Shown: positions 34,417-43,670 of the stretch, in pieces | Layout: every line of letters begins with the position of its first letter | How positions within the stretch are numbered: the first letter of the stretch is position 1 | DNA from: Deltaproteobacteria bacterium | GTDB lineage: Bacteria; Desulfobacterota; Syntrophia; Syntrophales; JAFGHS01 | Length of the DNA: 60,663 nucleotides | Direction of reading: 5' to 3' | NCBI GenBank assembly: GCA_016930075.1 | Contig: JAFGHS010000094.1 | Span: forward strand, 1-60,663 | Made by a program: the position numbers and the translations under genes | The notes under the pieces: generated by a model | What the model was told of the DNA's origin: nothing | Databases searched by the model: none | The model's input: the letters and a program-made list of their open reading frames with translations, nothing else

Positions 34417-34805
34417 TCTCCGCTTTCCCGGTATTTTCCCTCCCAGAGATTGATTTTTTCCAGAATGTCATGGCTGTTTTGGCCTCTCTTTTCGCCGTAG
34501 GGTTCGAACTGGACGCCCACCTGGTACTTCCAGCTTTCCCCCATGTTCATTGTAATCCAGGCGACCTTTCCCCTGATGATGATTTCTTCTTCGTCGGGGA
34601 TGGTCAATTTAAGAATAAGACTGACGCCGTGAATCAGGGAATTATCACAGAAAAAGTTGATGCCGCCTTTGCTTATATTATAGACGGGATATTCATAATA
34701 TGAATAATCGGGGTTTCGAAATAAAGTATCCTTCTTGTAGGTGACGGTCGCGCCGGGGATGACAAACCTGTCGCACGTCCTTCTCTCCGCCTCTTTAAAA
34801 ACCAT
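34413..34805 (-). CDS. PilZ-domain protein (c-di-GMP receptor)
   Basis: A 130-residue PilZ domain. ERRTCDR near the N-terminus supplies an RxxxR-type loop and NISKGGINF the (D/N)xSxxG motif; together they bind c-di-GMP. The spacing is normal, and the rest is the expected beta-barrel ending in QVGVQFEP. It is coupled by a four-base ATGA overlap to the sugar transferase, so it likely gates that enzyme or its complex in response to c-di-GMP, whose breakdown the HD-GYP protein downstream would perform. Confidence 0.88.
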   Translation of the reverse strand: MVFKEAERRTCDRFVIPGATVTYKKDTLFRNPDYSYYEYPVYNISKGGINFFCDNSLIHGVSLILKLTIPDEEEIIIRGKVAWITMNMGESWKYQVGVQFEPYGEKRGQNSHDILEKINLWEGKYRESGE

Positions 34806-34861
34806 GCGCGCCCTCCATAATCATCTTTTTTCTTGAGGAGACGTTGTTGTCTTTCGATTGA

Positions 34862-34890
34862 AATATAAGAAAATTCCGATTGTATGTCAA
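34862..34890 (-). promoter_or_regulatory. Sigma-70 promoter of the PilZ/sugar transferase operon
   Basis: Minus strand TTGACA (34890-34885), 17 bases, TATATT (34867-34862), about 55 bases before the PilZ start. Confidence 0.75.
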
Positions 34891-34994
34891 TTTATTTTCC
34901 GCTGATCCCCGTGCCCGGTATGTCCACAAGGAAGGATGAAAATCACCGCGCAGGATATTGACGTTGCCGTTTTGCAGCGGATACCGCCTCTTTT

Positions 34995-35987
<993 letters not shown>

Positions 35988-35988
35988 C

Positions 35989-36022
35989 TACCTCCCCCTG
36001 CACCCCCTCCAAAGGGGGACAT
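35989..36022. repeat. CCCCCTCC/GGAGGGGG repeat (family R4)
   Basis: CCTCCCCCTGCACCCCCTCC followed by AAAGGGGGACA. The reverse complement recurs at 43564, 45800, 45890 and 48210, and the unit builds the array at 58500. It lies within the galE leader. Confidence 0.7.
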
Positions 36023-36132
36023 AACTTCCATGATCTTCGCTTCGACGCCTTCGTGGGGATGACAACTTACTGTAAATTTCAACTTCTTATGAAGTCATCA
36101 GCATTGATAAGCTCTTGCTTTTGTTGTGGGAG

Positions 36133-36161
36133 ACTATAGGAAAGACTTTCTTTGATGTCAA
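36133..36161 (-). promoter_or_regulatory. Sigma-70 promoter of galE
   Basis: Minus strand TTGACA (36161-36156), 17 bases, TATAGT (36138-36133). It is divergent from the promoter at 36243-36271 with about 80 bases between the -35 boxes. Confidence 0.7.
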
Positions 36162-36242
36162 TTGAAAACAGGGCGCCGTTTCCGAAATCATCACACATCC
36201 CGACACATCCATAAATCGGTTGGGCACATCCCTAAATCATCC

Positions 36243-36271
36243 TTGACACAAAATCCTTTTATACATATACT
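36243..36271 (+). promoter_or_regulatory. Sigma-70 promoter of the exopolysaccharide operon
   Basis: TTGACA (36243-36248), 17 bases, TATACT (36266-36271). Transcription from here would give a leader of about 385 bases before the first gene at 36663. Confidence 0.7.
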
Positions 36272-36284
36272 TAAGTCATAAGAA

Positions 36285-36618
36285 TATCGATGTTTTATCG
36301 TTATTGAAATGTAACTGAAAAATTGTAATACAAGTTTGGATAATCAGGAAAGCGGGGCTGCATAAAACAATAAACATCTCTTGAAAACAACCTGATAGGG
36401 AGCTAAGCGAATGCTCCTTTTCAGACACTCAATTCGGGATATTAGAGTATTGATGTCTGATCAATATCAATATGTAACAGGGGAATTCTATTGTCGCTTC
36501 ATGTAATCGAAGGGGCGGAGCTGTATAAAATGGATAAATATTTCTTGACAAACATCTGATATGAGGCTATGCGGCAACCCTTTAACAAAATAATTTCAAT
36601 GCGGGATACCGGTATAAT
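36285..36618 (+). promoter_or_regulatory. Diverged tandem duplication in the exopolysaccharide operon leader
   Basis: Two units offset by about 163-168 bases share blocks in the same order: a GCTG(C/T)ATAAAA block (36357 and 36520), TTGA(A/C)A, a CTGATA(G/T) block, a GCTA(A/T)GCG block and CGGGATA (36434 and 36602). The spacing is kept but the sequence has diverged. The region has no gene and low GC. It may be a paired structured RNA, or two promoters (TTGACA-N17-TATGCG in unit 2, a weaker copy in unit 1, and a TATAAT at 36613). Confidence 0.5.
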
Positions 36619-36662
36619 ATACAACCAAACTTAATACGCAGCTATGGTGCCAGGAGGTGCTT

Positions 36663-37310
36663 ATGAAAACTTACATGATGAAAAGAGGGGAAGCCGGTCG
36701 GGAAGAAAACGGCACAGGGCCTTTCGCCGATGCAGGAAATCGAAGGAGTATAAATATCTTGCTGCGGCGGCTTGTGATTGGATTGATCTTCTTAAGCATG
36801 CTTTTTTCCGTGCCGATGTCGTTTGGGGCGAAGGAAAACAAGAAGGGTCAAGACCCGCGGCTGCTGCAGATAACCGCTGATTTGGCAGCGGGGTTGGACC
36901 TTGCCGCCATCATCAAGAACGCCGTAGCTGCCGGACTGCCGGTGGAAGAAGTGACCAAGTGGATGGTGAAGGCAGGCACTGATCCGGGAAGGGTTGTCTA
37001 TGCGGCAATTACTGCGAACTTCCCCGCGGAAAGCGTGGTGAAAGGCGTCTGTGAAGCCGTCAACGAAATGCTTTTATCGGCCGCCGCCCATCAATCGGCT
37101 GTGAACGCGATTGTATCTGCCGTTATTCAGGCCGGCGTTCCGCAGAGCCAGGTTGCCCATGCATGCAGGAGCTGCGGGACCCCGGAAGTGATTGCCAATG
37201 CCCTCGTCTATGGGTATTCGGAGCCTCCCGGACCGCCCATCTGCGTCGGCCCAGGGTGCAACCCGGTTCCGCCACCGCCACCGGGACCTGCAAGTCCTTA
37301 TAAACCCTGA
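36663..37310 (+). CDS. Secreted protein with duplicated helical repeat and Pro-rich tail
   Basis: A 215-residue protein; AGGAGG lies five bases before ATG 36663. A late signal or anchor helix (about 33-55) ends in MSFGA. The mature part has two related helical repeats. The first has IIKNAVAAGLPVEEVTKW and GTDPGRVVYAAI; the second has IVSAVIQAGVPQSQVAHAC and GTPEVIANAL. Cysteines in C-E-A-V, CRSC and CVGPGC could pair in the periplasm. It ends in a Pro-rich tail. I do not recognise the family. As first gene of the exopolysaccharide operon, before an outer-membrane barrel and a FecR protein, it is probably an envelope structural or anchoring component. Confidence 0.7.
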   Translation: MKTYMMKRGEAGREENGTGPFADAGNRRSINILLRRLVIGLIFLSMLFSVPMSFGAKENKKGQDPRLLQITADLAAGLDLAAIIKNAVAAGLPVEEVTKWMVKAGTDPGRVVYAAITANFPAESVVKGVCEAVNEMLLSAAAHQSAVNAIVSAVIQAGVPQSQVAHACRSCGTPEVIANALVYGYSEPPGPPICVGPGCNPVPPPPPGPASPYKP

Positions 37311-37354
37311 CGATAAATTCCGTAAATGTTCATAAAAGGAGGATTAGTATCTTA

Positions 37355-38524
37355 ATGAAAAAACTCTTGCCGCTGCTGTTTTTGCTGTGTTTTACGGGAA
37401 ATGCGTTGGGGGCCGGGAATATTCATTATGGTTCCCTTGAAATTCATCCCTATCTTAATCTTAGTGAGTATTATACGGATAATGTTTTTGCGACGGAGAC
37501 GGATGCCGAGCATGACTGGGTGACGACGATAACCCCGGGCATAAAACTTCAATTTCCCTTCAGAGCGCATAAATTAACCCTGGATTATTACGCAGTCTTG
37601 AGCCGTTATGCAAATTTCGACTCTGAAAACACGACCAATCATAACGCAAACGCCATTGCGGATTTTAAGCTCGGCAGCCGTTTTGGCCTGACGCTGAGCG
37701 ATAAATATGAGAGGGGGCATGAGGCGAGATCGAATTCTGCGACAGGCCAGGTAGAAAATTACGAAACCAACGCCGCCACCCTGTCGGCAAAATATATGTT
37801 CGTGGATAGAGCGAATATTCGATTGGATTATACGGGAACGATCTGGAATTTTAAGCAGAGCGACTACCGGGACAGACAGGAGCATTTTTTAGCCGCCTAT
37901 TTTTATTACCGCTTCCTGCCCAAGACTTCGGCTTTTGTGGAATATGACTATAACAACATCAGTTACAGCCAGAAAGAATTCAGCTATGGTCAGAAAGAGT
38001 ACGGATTGGACAGCGCAATCCATACCGGCTTTCTCGGTTTGACCTGGGAGGCATCCGAGCATACAAAGGGGACAATAAAAGGCGGATACATGCTTAGGGA
38101 TTTTGAAGATTCCAATATGGAAGATATGAGCACATGGGCGGTATCCGCTAACCTGGCCCACTCTTTTTCCGAATACTCATTCCTGAGGCTTATCGGTTCG
38201 CGGGTTGCCAATGAAACAAAATACATCGGGGCCAGTTCTTATGTCACGACCAGCGCTTTTGCGGACTATATGCACAAGATCACCTACAAGATCACACTCG
38301 TTATGCGGGGGCAGTACGGCATAGACGACTACTCTAATGTCATTGAGTCAAACACGGAGGAGAGAAGGGACAAGACATATATGATCGGCGGCGGCGTCAA
38401 ATATCAGATGCGAGACTGGGTCGAATTTGTCCTTGATTACAACCACTGGGATCGTGATTCGAGCATAGCAGGGAATGACATGAAGAATAATATCTATTCT
38501 CTTTCCATCAATTTTTCTCTGTAA
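37355..38524 (+). CDS. Outer-membrane beta-barrel protein (EpsL/BBP2-like)
   Basis: A 389-residue protein with a signal peptide (to ALGAG), then almost entirely amphipathic strands: SEYYTDNVFATETD, YAVLSRYANFD and GGGVKYQMRDWVEFVLDYNH, ending YSLSINFSL with terminal aromatic/Leu-type barrel signature. An N-terminal NLSEYYTDNVF segment is common in barrels of exopolysaccharide loci. It may form the outer-membrane exit channel or an accessory pore alongside Wza. It overlaps the FecR gene by the TAATG junction. Confidence 0.8.
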   Translation: MKKLLPLLFLLCFTGNALGAGNIHYGSLEIHPYLNLSEYYTDNVFATETDAEHDWVTTITPGIKLQFPFRAHKLTLDYYAVLSRYANFDSENTTNHNANAIADFKLGSRFGLTLSDKYERGHEARSNSATGQVENYETNAATLSAKYMFVDRANIRLDYTGTIWNFKQSDYRDRQEHFLAAYFYYRFLPKTSAFVEYDYNNISYSQKEFSYGQKEYGLDSAIHTGFLGLTWEASEHTKGTIKGGYMLRDFEDSNMEDMSTWAVSANLAHSFSEYSFLRLIGSRVANETKYIGASSYVTTSAFADYMHKITYKITLVMRGQYGIDDYSNVIESNTEERRDKTYMIGGGVKYQMRDWVEFVLDYNHWDRDSSIAGNDMKNNIYSLSINFSL

Positions 38525-39168
38525 TGACCCGTGGCGTATTCTATAGATTTTGTGTTGCTTTTATTCTGTTTGCCGTTCCGGCAGGCCAGCTTTTTGCGGA
38601 TGACATCGTCGGCCACCTGACGAAGGTGCAAGGCCATGTGGTGCTTTCAAAAACAGGAAGAGACCACGTAAGAACGGCAAAACCGGGCGATCATGTAGAG
38701 GTCGGCGAGTTTTTCCAGACCGGGAAGAATGCACGGGCGCAACTGGTGCTGACCGATAATTCCATCATAAGCATCTATCCGGAAACGTCTCTGGCCGTAC
38801 TTCAGTATGTCAATGATCCCGCTGTCAACAGGAGGTCGGTCATCATCAAGGTAAGGGACGGCGGGGCGCGGTTTATGGTGACCAGACCGCAGCCGCGAGT
38901 TGAGTCGCGATTTACCGTCTTGACGGACCATGCCTCCGTAAGTGTTTGGCGGGCCGATTTCTTTGTCAGCACGTCGCCTGCGGAAACCGAGATTGTCAAT
39001 ATTGGTACTTCATTTACCGTAGCCCACATTTCCAAGCTGATCGTACAAAAAGTCCGCCTTGACGCGAATCAGAGAACCATCGTTACCGATAAGATGCCGC
39101 CTTCCCAGCCAACCACGTTGACGCCGACCCAAAGAAAAAAATATATTAAATATGCAACAGGTTACTAA
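38524..39168 (+). CDS. Small periplasmic FecR-domain protein
   Basis: A 214-residue protein with signal peptide (to LFADD) and a FecR domain: GHLTKVQGHVVLSKTG, GDHVEVGEFFQTGKNARAQL and TDNSIISIYPETSLAV. Unlike the classic sigma regulator FecR it has no cytoplasmic N-terminal region, so it is an exported FecR-like domain, probably binding glycan or a barrel. A second FecR protein, much larger, is encoded at 16508, and both follow barrel genes, a repeated pairing in this window. Start and previous stop overlap (TAATG). Confidence 0.82.
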   Translation: MTRGVFYRFCVAFILFAVPAGQLFADDIVGHLTKVQGHVVLSKTGRDHVRTAKPGDHVEVGEFFQTGKNARAQLVLTDNSIISIYPETSLAVLQYVNDPAVNRRSVIIKVRDGGARFMVTRPQPRVESRFTVLTDHASVSVWRADFFVSTSPAETEIVNIGTSFTVAHISKLIVQKVRLDANQRTIVTDKMPPSQPTTLTPTQRKKYIKYATGY

Positions 39169-39204
39169 TCACCTCCATTTGCGACCTTTGATGGTCTCGT
39201 AAAA

Positions 39205-39300
39205 AGTCGAAATTGGCAACAGGTTGTCATTCCCGCGAAGGCGGGAATCCCAGTCGTTTTAAATAGTTTTGGACTCCAACCTTCGCGGGAGCGACAGAAA
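39205..39300. repeat. GTCATTCCCGCGAAGG repeat (family R3)
   Basis: GTCGAAATTGG, then GTCATTCCCGCGAAGGCGGG with an internal hairpin, then CCTTCGCGGGAGCGAC as a partial inverted arm. It is the first of three different repeats laid end to end between the FecR and Wza genes. Confidence 0.6.
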
Positions 39301-39301
39301 G

Positions 39302-39436
39302 AGACCTTTGAATTTGTCATTTCGAGGAGTCCCACTGAAGCGGGACGACGAGAAATCTCAACGAATTTAAACCAATAAGATTTCTCCCCCCAAAAAGCGG
39401 GGTCGAAATGACAAAAGGGTGAATCGAATTGTCAGG
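39302..39436. repeat. CATTTCGA-type repeat (family R2)
   Basis: Begins AGACCTTTGAATTTGTCATT, carries GTCATTTCGAGGAGTCC and the opposite arm GGGGTCGAAATGAC, and ends where the next R1 copy begins. It shares its left terminus with R1. Confidence 0.7.
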
Positions 39437-39567
39437 AGACCTTTGAAAAACACCTCGTTTGTCATTGCGAGCGAAGCGAAGCAATCTCATAAGCGCCCGA
39501 TAACATAAGAGATTGCCACGGCGCTCCGCGCCTCGCAATGACAGGAAAAACGGAAATTCAAAGCTCT
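39437..39567. repeat. TIR element (family R1), copy 3
   Basis: AGACCTTTGAA to TTCAAAGCTCT with both internal arms. Followed by short GTGAGTCGAAAGGACAAAAG-like repeats that run into the Wza start. Confidence 0.8.
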
Positions 39568-39610
39568 CGTCAGAAGGGTGAGTCGAAAGGACAAAAGGGT
39601 GAACGGACGG

Positions 39611-40447
39611 ATGAGTCGGAACGACAGAAAATCAATATTATTAAATGGTTTCGCCAGGGCTTTCGTTTGTCTCGCGCTTCTGATAACGCTGTTCCCCATT
39701 GCCGTTTCCGGACAGGAATACCGCGTCGGCGAGGAAGATCTTCTCCGGATCACGGTGTACGACAATCCGGATCTTACGACGGAAGTGCGCGTAAGCGGCG
39801 ACGGCATGATTACCGTTCCTCTCATCGGCGAAGTTCAAGTGAACGGCTTGACGGCCACGGAGATCGCAAAAAAAACAGCGCAGCTCTTTGCGGATGGATA
39901 TATCAAAAATCCCCAGGTAAACGTCTTTATTCTTGAATACAAAAGCAAAAAGGTGACGGCTTTAGGGGAATTCAACAAGCCGGGGCTGATAGAAATGCGG
40001 GGCAACGCCACACTGATGGAAGTCATTTCCAATGCCGGAGGCATAACGGCTAATGCGGGAGATATACTGTATATTCAGCGAAACGCCATCAAGGGAAGCA
40101 CCGACCGTGCCACCGATACCACGATTTCTGTTGACCTGACGAAGCTGCTCGAAGGAAAAGACCCCTCCATGAATCTTCCTGTCCTTGAAGGGGACAGCAT
40201 CTATGTGCCCAGGGCGGCTTTTGTTTATGTGACGGGGGAGGTCAAAAAACCCGGCGCCTTTAAAATAACGAAGGGTCTCACTGTTTTACGTTCCATAACC
40301 CTGGCTGAAGGTTACACGCAAAAGGCGAGAAAAAGCAAAACGAAGATCATCCGCAAGACCGACAAGGGAGAGGAATCGATTGAGGCCAAACCGGAAGACC
40401 TGGTCATGCCTGATGATATTATCATTGTGCCGGAAAGCTTTTTCTAA
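39611..40447 (+). CDS. Wza-type polysaccharide export protein
   Basis: A 278-residue protein with a Poly_export domain (YRVGEEDLLRITVYDNPDLT, then VSGDGMITVPLIGEVQVNG, about 30-115) and two SLBB domains (VTALGEFNKPGLIEM; VYVTGEVKKPGAFKI). It forms the periplasm-to-surface channel for exopolysaccharide. The hydrophobic leader ends in AVSGQ with no lipobox cysteine, so unlike classic Wza it is not acylated; outer-membrane passage may need the barrel at 37355. The ATG at 39611 is preferred, but the sequence before and at it is repeat-derived, and a GTG at 39578 is in frame. Confidence 0.9.
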   Translation: MSRNDRKSILLNGFARAFVCLALLITLFPIAVSGQEYRVGEEDLLRITVYDNPDLTTEVRVSGDGMITVPLIGEVQVNGLTATEIAKKTAQLFADGYIKNPQVNVFILEYKSKKVTALGEFNKPGLIEMRGNATLMEVISNAGGITANAGDILYIQRNAIKGSTDRATDTTISVDLTKLLEGKDPSMNLPVLEGDSIYVPRAAFVYVTGEVKKPGAFKITKGLTVLRSITLAEGYTQKARKSKTKIIRKTDKGEESIEAKPEDLVMPDDIIIVPESFF

Positions 40448-40474
40448 ACATTTATATTGGAGGATATGCAGCCG

Positions 40475-42679
40475 ATGAATGGACAGGATGAAGATATCCA
40501 TCTTCTGGATTACTGGCGAATACTCTCAAAAAGGCGAAATGTGGCCCTGACCGTCTTCTGCGCGGTCGTCATTATCACACTGGTTCTTTCGTTCACTGTC
40601 ACGCCGATGTATATGGGCGTCACCCGCCTGCTTTTTACATTGGAGAACAACCAGACCCTAAACTTCGCTGAAGGCGGTATGGCTTACATCCAGAGGGAAG
40701 ATCCTGAAGAATATTTCAACACCCAGAAAGAAATCCTGAATAGCCGTACATTTGCCGACCTTGTAGTAAGAAAGATGCAGCTTGATAAAAACCCTTATTT
40801 CATGACGCCCCAACACGTACATCCTCAAAAAAGGCAAAAAATTTTATCCTCGATAAAAAAAACGATAAAAGACATTCTTCCGGAAAGGGCAAAACCGGAT
40901 AACCCATTTTCCGATTCATTTTCCACGTCGGAACTCGATCCTGGATTAACGGATATGGTATTGGGCGGTATGGGTATGGAGACGGGAAGGTTCAGCAACG
41001 TCGCGAGGATCACATTTTACTCCGATAACCCCGCCGTGGCTGCCGCAATGGCCAACGGCATTGCCGAAGCCTTCATCGAGCACAATCTCAATATCCGGGT
41101 AAAGCCTTACCGCGATGCCGCCGAGTGGCTCTCGGCGAAGCTCGTGGAATCCAAGGAAACGGTTTCCGAGTCGGAGAAAGAACTTCAGCAGTACCGGGAA
41201 GGCAAGGGGGTGGTCTCCTTTGAACCGGACAGGAATGTGATAACGCAGCAGCTTCAGGAACTGATTACACAGCTTGTTCAGACGGAAGCTAAGAGGCAGG
41301 AAGCAGAAATCAGATACAAACAGATCGAGAGTGTCATCAACGCCCCGGAGCGTCTCGCAACGGTTCCCGATGTTATGAACAACCTGGTCATCCAGGGGTT
41401 GCGCAACGAAGAGCTGGGTGTGAAGAGGCAGCTTTCCGAACTGTCGGAAAAATTCGGTCCCAAGCACCCCCAGGTCATCAAGGCCAAGTCCCAGCTCGAT
41501 GCCGTGCAGAAGAACATCATCGCCGAAGCAAGGAAGATGCTGAGCGCCGCGAAAACGGAATACGAAATAGCAAGGAGCCGGGAGGCCTCCCTGCGAAACA
41601 CTATAAACGCCCAGAAGCAGGAGGTCATGGACCTGACGAGAAAGGCCATTAACTTTAACGTTATTGCCGGAGAATCCGTAAGTAATAAACAGTTCTATGA
41701 GCTGCTCCTGAAAAAATACCAAGAGGCCTCCCTTTCGGGCGGCATCAACATCTCGAACGTCCAGATCATTGAAAGAGCAATGGTTCCCGGTGGGCCGGTC
41801 ACGCCGAACAAAAGGAAGAACCTTATGCTGGGCATACTGTTGGGGATTGTCGGCGGTATCGCACTCGCCTTTTTCGTCGATTATATGGATAACACGATCA
41901 AGACAGCCGAGGATGTGGAAAAATTGCTGAATCTCGCCTTATTCGATGTTGTTCCTTTCTCTAAACAGGAAAGAGGCGCCATTGTCATGACGGAGGATTC
42001 GAAATCGCCCATGGCGGAGTCCTTCCGCACCATACGCACGGGGCTGATGCTTTCATCTTCCGCCAAGGAGTTGAAGGTCATCCTCATTACCAGCGCCACG
42101 CCCAATGAAGGCAAGACCACCACCGCTGCAAATCTGGCCGTGGCCATGGCGCAGATGGGCGAAAAAGTGCTGATCATTGATTGCGACATGAGGCGGCGCA
42201 GCCTTCATAATGCATTCGGCATCAGAAACGAAACCGGTTTGAGCGAGGCAATCATCGATTCCGCCAAACACGCTTTGGGCCTCAAGCAAACGGATAAATA
42301 TCCGAATCTTACCATCATGACCGGCGGCGCTCAGGCGCTGAATCCCTCGGAACTCCTCGGATCGGAAGGGATGAGCCATCTGATTTCAATCATGCGGGAG
42401 CAATTCGACAGGATCATCCTTGATTCTCCGCCGCTCCTTGCGTTTTCAGATCCCCTTGTTTTATCGCGTCTTGCCGACGGTGTCATCATGGTTACATGGG
42501 GCGGGAAAACCCCGGTGGACCTCATCCAGAAGGGTGTGCAGCTCTTAAAGGGGGTGCGTGCAAAGATCCTGGGCGTCGTGCTGAACAAGGTCGATACAAC
42601 GAAGAAACGTTATTACAATTATCCTTACTATTCTTACTATTACTCCGATCGGAAAGAGAAGAAACGAGTAAGGGTGTGA
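40475..42679 (+). CDS. Wzc-type chain-length regulator and tyrosine autokinase
   Basis: A 734-residue fusion. An N-terminal Wzz domain with one TM near 25-50 is followed by a long periplasmic coiled coil (about 200-410), a GNVR-type segment, a second TM (NLMLGILLGIVGGIALAF) and a cytoplasmic BY-kinase. Walker A is SATPNEGKTT, A' is LIIDCDMRRRS and B is IILDSPPLL. The C-terminus is tyrosine-rich (YYNYPYYSYYYS), the autophosphorylation cluster. It controls polymer length and export with Wza. GGAGG lies 11 bases before ATG 40475; ATG 40466 is too close to it. The stop overlaps the phosphatase start. Confidence 0.93.
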   Translation: MNGQDEDIHLLDYWRILSKRRNVALTVFCAVVIITLVLSFTVTPMYMGVTRLLFTLENNQTLNFAEGGMAYIQREDPEEYFNTQKEILNSRTFADLVVRKMQLDKNPYFMTPQHVHPQKRQKILSSIKKTIKDILPERAKPDNPFSDSFSTSELDPGLTDMVLGGMGMETGRFSNVARITFYSDNPAVAAAMANGIAEAFIEHNLNIRVKPYRDAAEWLSAKLVESKETVSESEKELQQYREGKGVVSFEPDRNVITQQLQELITQLVQTEAKRQEAEIRYKQIESVINAPERLATVPDVMNNLVIQGLRNEELGVKRQLSELSEKFGPKHPQVIKAKSQLDAVQKNIIAEARKMLSAAKTEYEIARSREASLRNTINAQKQEVMDLTRKAINFNVIAGESVSNKQFYELLLKKYQEASLSGGINISNVQIIERAMVPGGPVTPNKRKNLMLGILLGIVGGIALAFFVDYMDNTIKTAEDVEKLLNLALFDVVPFSKQERGAIVMTEDSKSPMAESFRTIRTGLMLSSSAKELKVILITSATPNEGKTTTAANLAVAMAQMGEKVLIIDCDMRRRSLHNAFGIRNETGLSEAIIDSAKHALGLKQTDKYPNLTIMTGGAQALNPSELLGSEGMSHLISIMREQFDRIILDSPPLLAFSDPLVLSRLADGVIMVTWGGKTPVDLIQKGVQLLKGVRAKILGVVLNKVDTTKKRYYNYPYYSYYYSDRKEKKRVRV

Positions 42680-43473
42680 TAGACATCCACTGTCATATAC
42701 TGCCGGGACTGGACGACGGGCCGGAAACTCTCGGCGAGGCCATGGAAATGTGCCGCCGGGCGGCGGCGGACGGCGTGAGGACCATCGTTGCCACGCCGCA
42801 CTTCAAACCGGGGACCTATGAATACGCAGGCGCCGACATTCTTGCCGCCGCTGCCGCACTTGGCGAAGCCATAGAGAAGGAGGGGCTGGATGTCCGGATT
42901 ATTCCCGGCGCCGAAATAGCCGTCTCTCCGGAGATGAAGGATTATGTCAAGCGGGGAGGATGCCTTACTCTCAACAGGAGCCGCTATTTTCTTGCCGAAT
43001 TTCATCCCCTTTCAGTACCGTCCCGCTGGGATGCTTTTCTTGAGTCTTTTCTCGATGCCGGCTTGAGGCCGATTATCGCCCATCCCGAGAGAAATTATTG
43101 GTTTATCAAACATCGCGAGGCGCTGTCCGCTGCAGTGCAGCGCGGCATCATGGTGCAGATAACGGCCATGAGCATAACGGGAGGTTTTGGACCGGAAACA
43201 CGGGATTTCAGCGCCTATCTCCTGAAAAATAACCTTGTCCATGCCATCGGCTCCGACGGCCATTCCGCCGACCTCAGGCCGCCGATGCTCTCCGCAGCAG
43301 CCGCCATCGCCGCAAATCTGATCGGCGCAGAAAGAGCGGCAGCACTGACAACCACCATCCCCCAGTCCATCATCGAAGACCGCCCCCTCCCGGACTGGGA
43401 GCCGGAAATCGATTTTGACCCCATGGAATATAAGGAAAGAAACTGGTTCCGCAGACTAATCCGTTCAATTTGA
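42676..43473 (+). CDS. CpsB/CapC-type tyrosine phosphatase (PHP fold)
   Basis: A 265-residue PHP-domain protein. IDIHCHILPGLDDGP is the metal-binding HxH start, ATPHFKPG the second motif, GAEIA and IIAHPERN follow, and IGSDGHSADLR closes the metal site. Such enzymes dephosphorylate the Wzc-type kinase encoded immediately upstream. I place the start at GTG 42676, inside the end of wzc (four-base overlap), since the catalytic HCH motif begins four codons later. Length matches CpsB (about 250). Confidence 0.9.
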   Translation: MIDIHCHILPGLDDGPETLGEAMEMCRRAAADGVRTIVATPHFKPGTYEYAGADILAAAAALGEAIEKEGLDVRIIPGAEIAVSPEMKDYVKRGGCLTLNRSRYFLAEFHPLSVPSRWDAFLESFLDAGLRPIIAHPERNYWFIKHREALSAAVQRGIMVQITAMSITGGFGPETRDFSAYLLKNNLVHAIGSDGHSADLRPPMLSAAAAIAANLIGAERAAALTTTIPQSIIEDRPLPDWEPEIDFDPMEYKERNWFRRLIRSI

Positions 43474-43475
43474 AT

Positions 43476-43632
43476 CTATCCCCCGCCGGCGGGGAGGAGG
43501 AAGTGCCGTGTTTATTGTCCCCCTCTGGAGTATATCCCTTTCTGAAGAGAGCAAAAAGGTTTATGTCCCCCTCTGGAGGGGGTGCAGGGGGAGGTGAGAC
43601 CTTGAAAACGCCCCTTCTGTCATTGCGAGCGG
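43476..43632. repeat. Repeat debris: R4 copies and a truncated R1
   Basis: CCCCGCCGGCGGGGAGGAGG, a partial and a full TGTCCCCCTCTGGAG unit (43564-43595) and then the left half of an R1 element (GACCTTGAAAACGCCCCTTC, CATTGCGAGCGG). The right half of R1 is missing. Confidence 0.6.
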
Positions 43633-43670
43633 AGAGCGGAAAGCGGCGAGTGGAAAGCGAAGACATAAAG

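Noticed and set aside
36411-36506. A 31-codon ORF in the exopolysaccharide operon leader.
   Set aside because: No ribosome site, and the second unit of the duplication does not keep it.
36285-36618. A GEMM (c-di-GMP) riboswitch in the leader.
   Set aside because: The conserved GEMM core and its tetraloop receptor sequence are not found in either unit.
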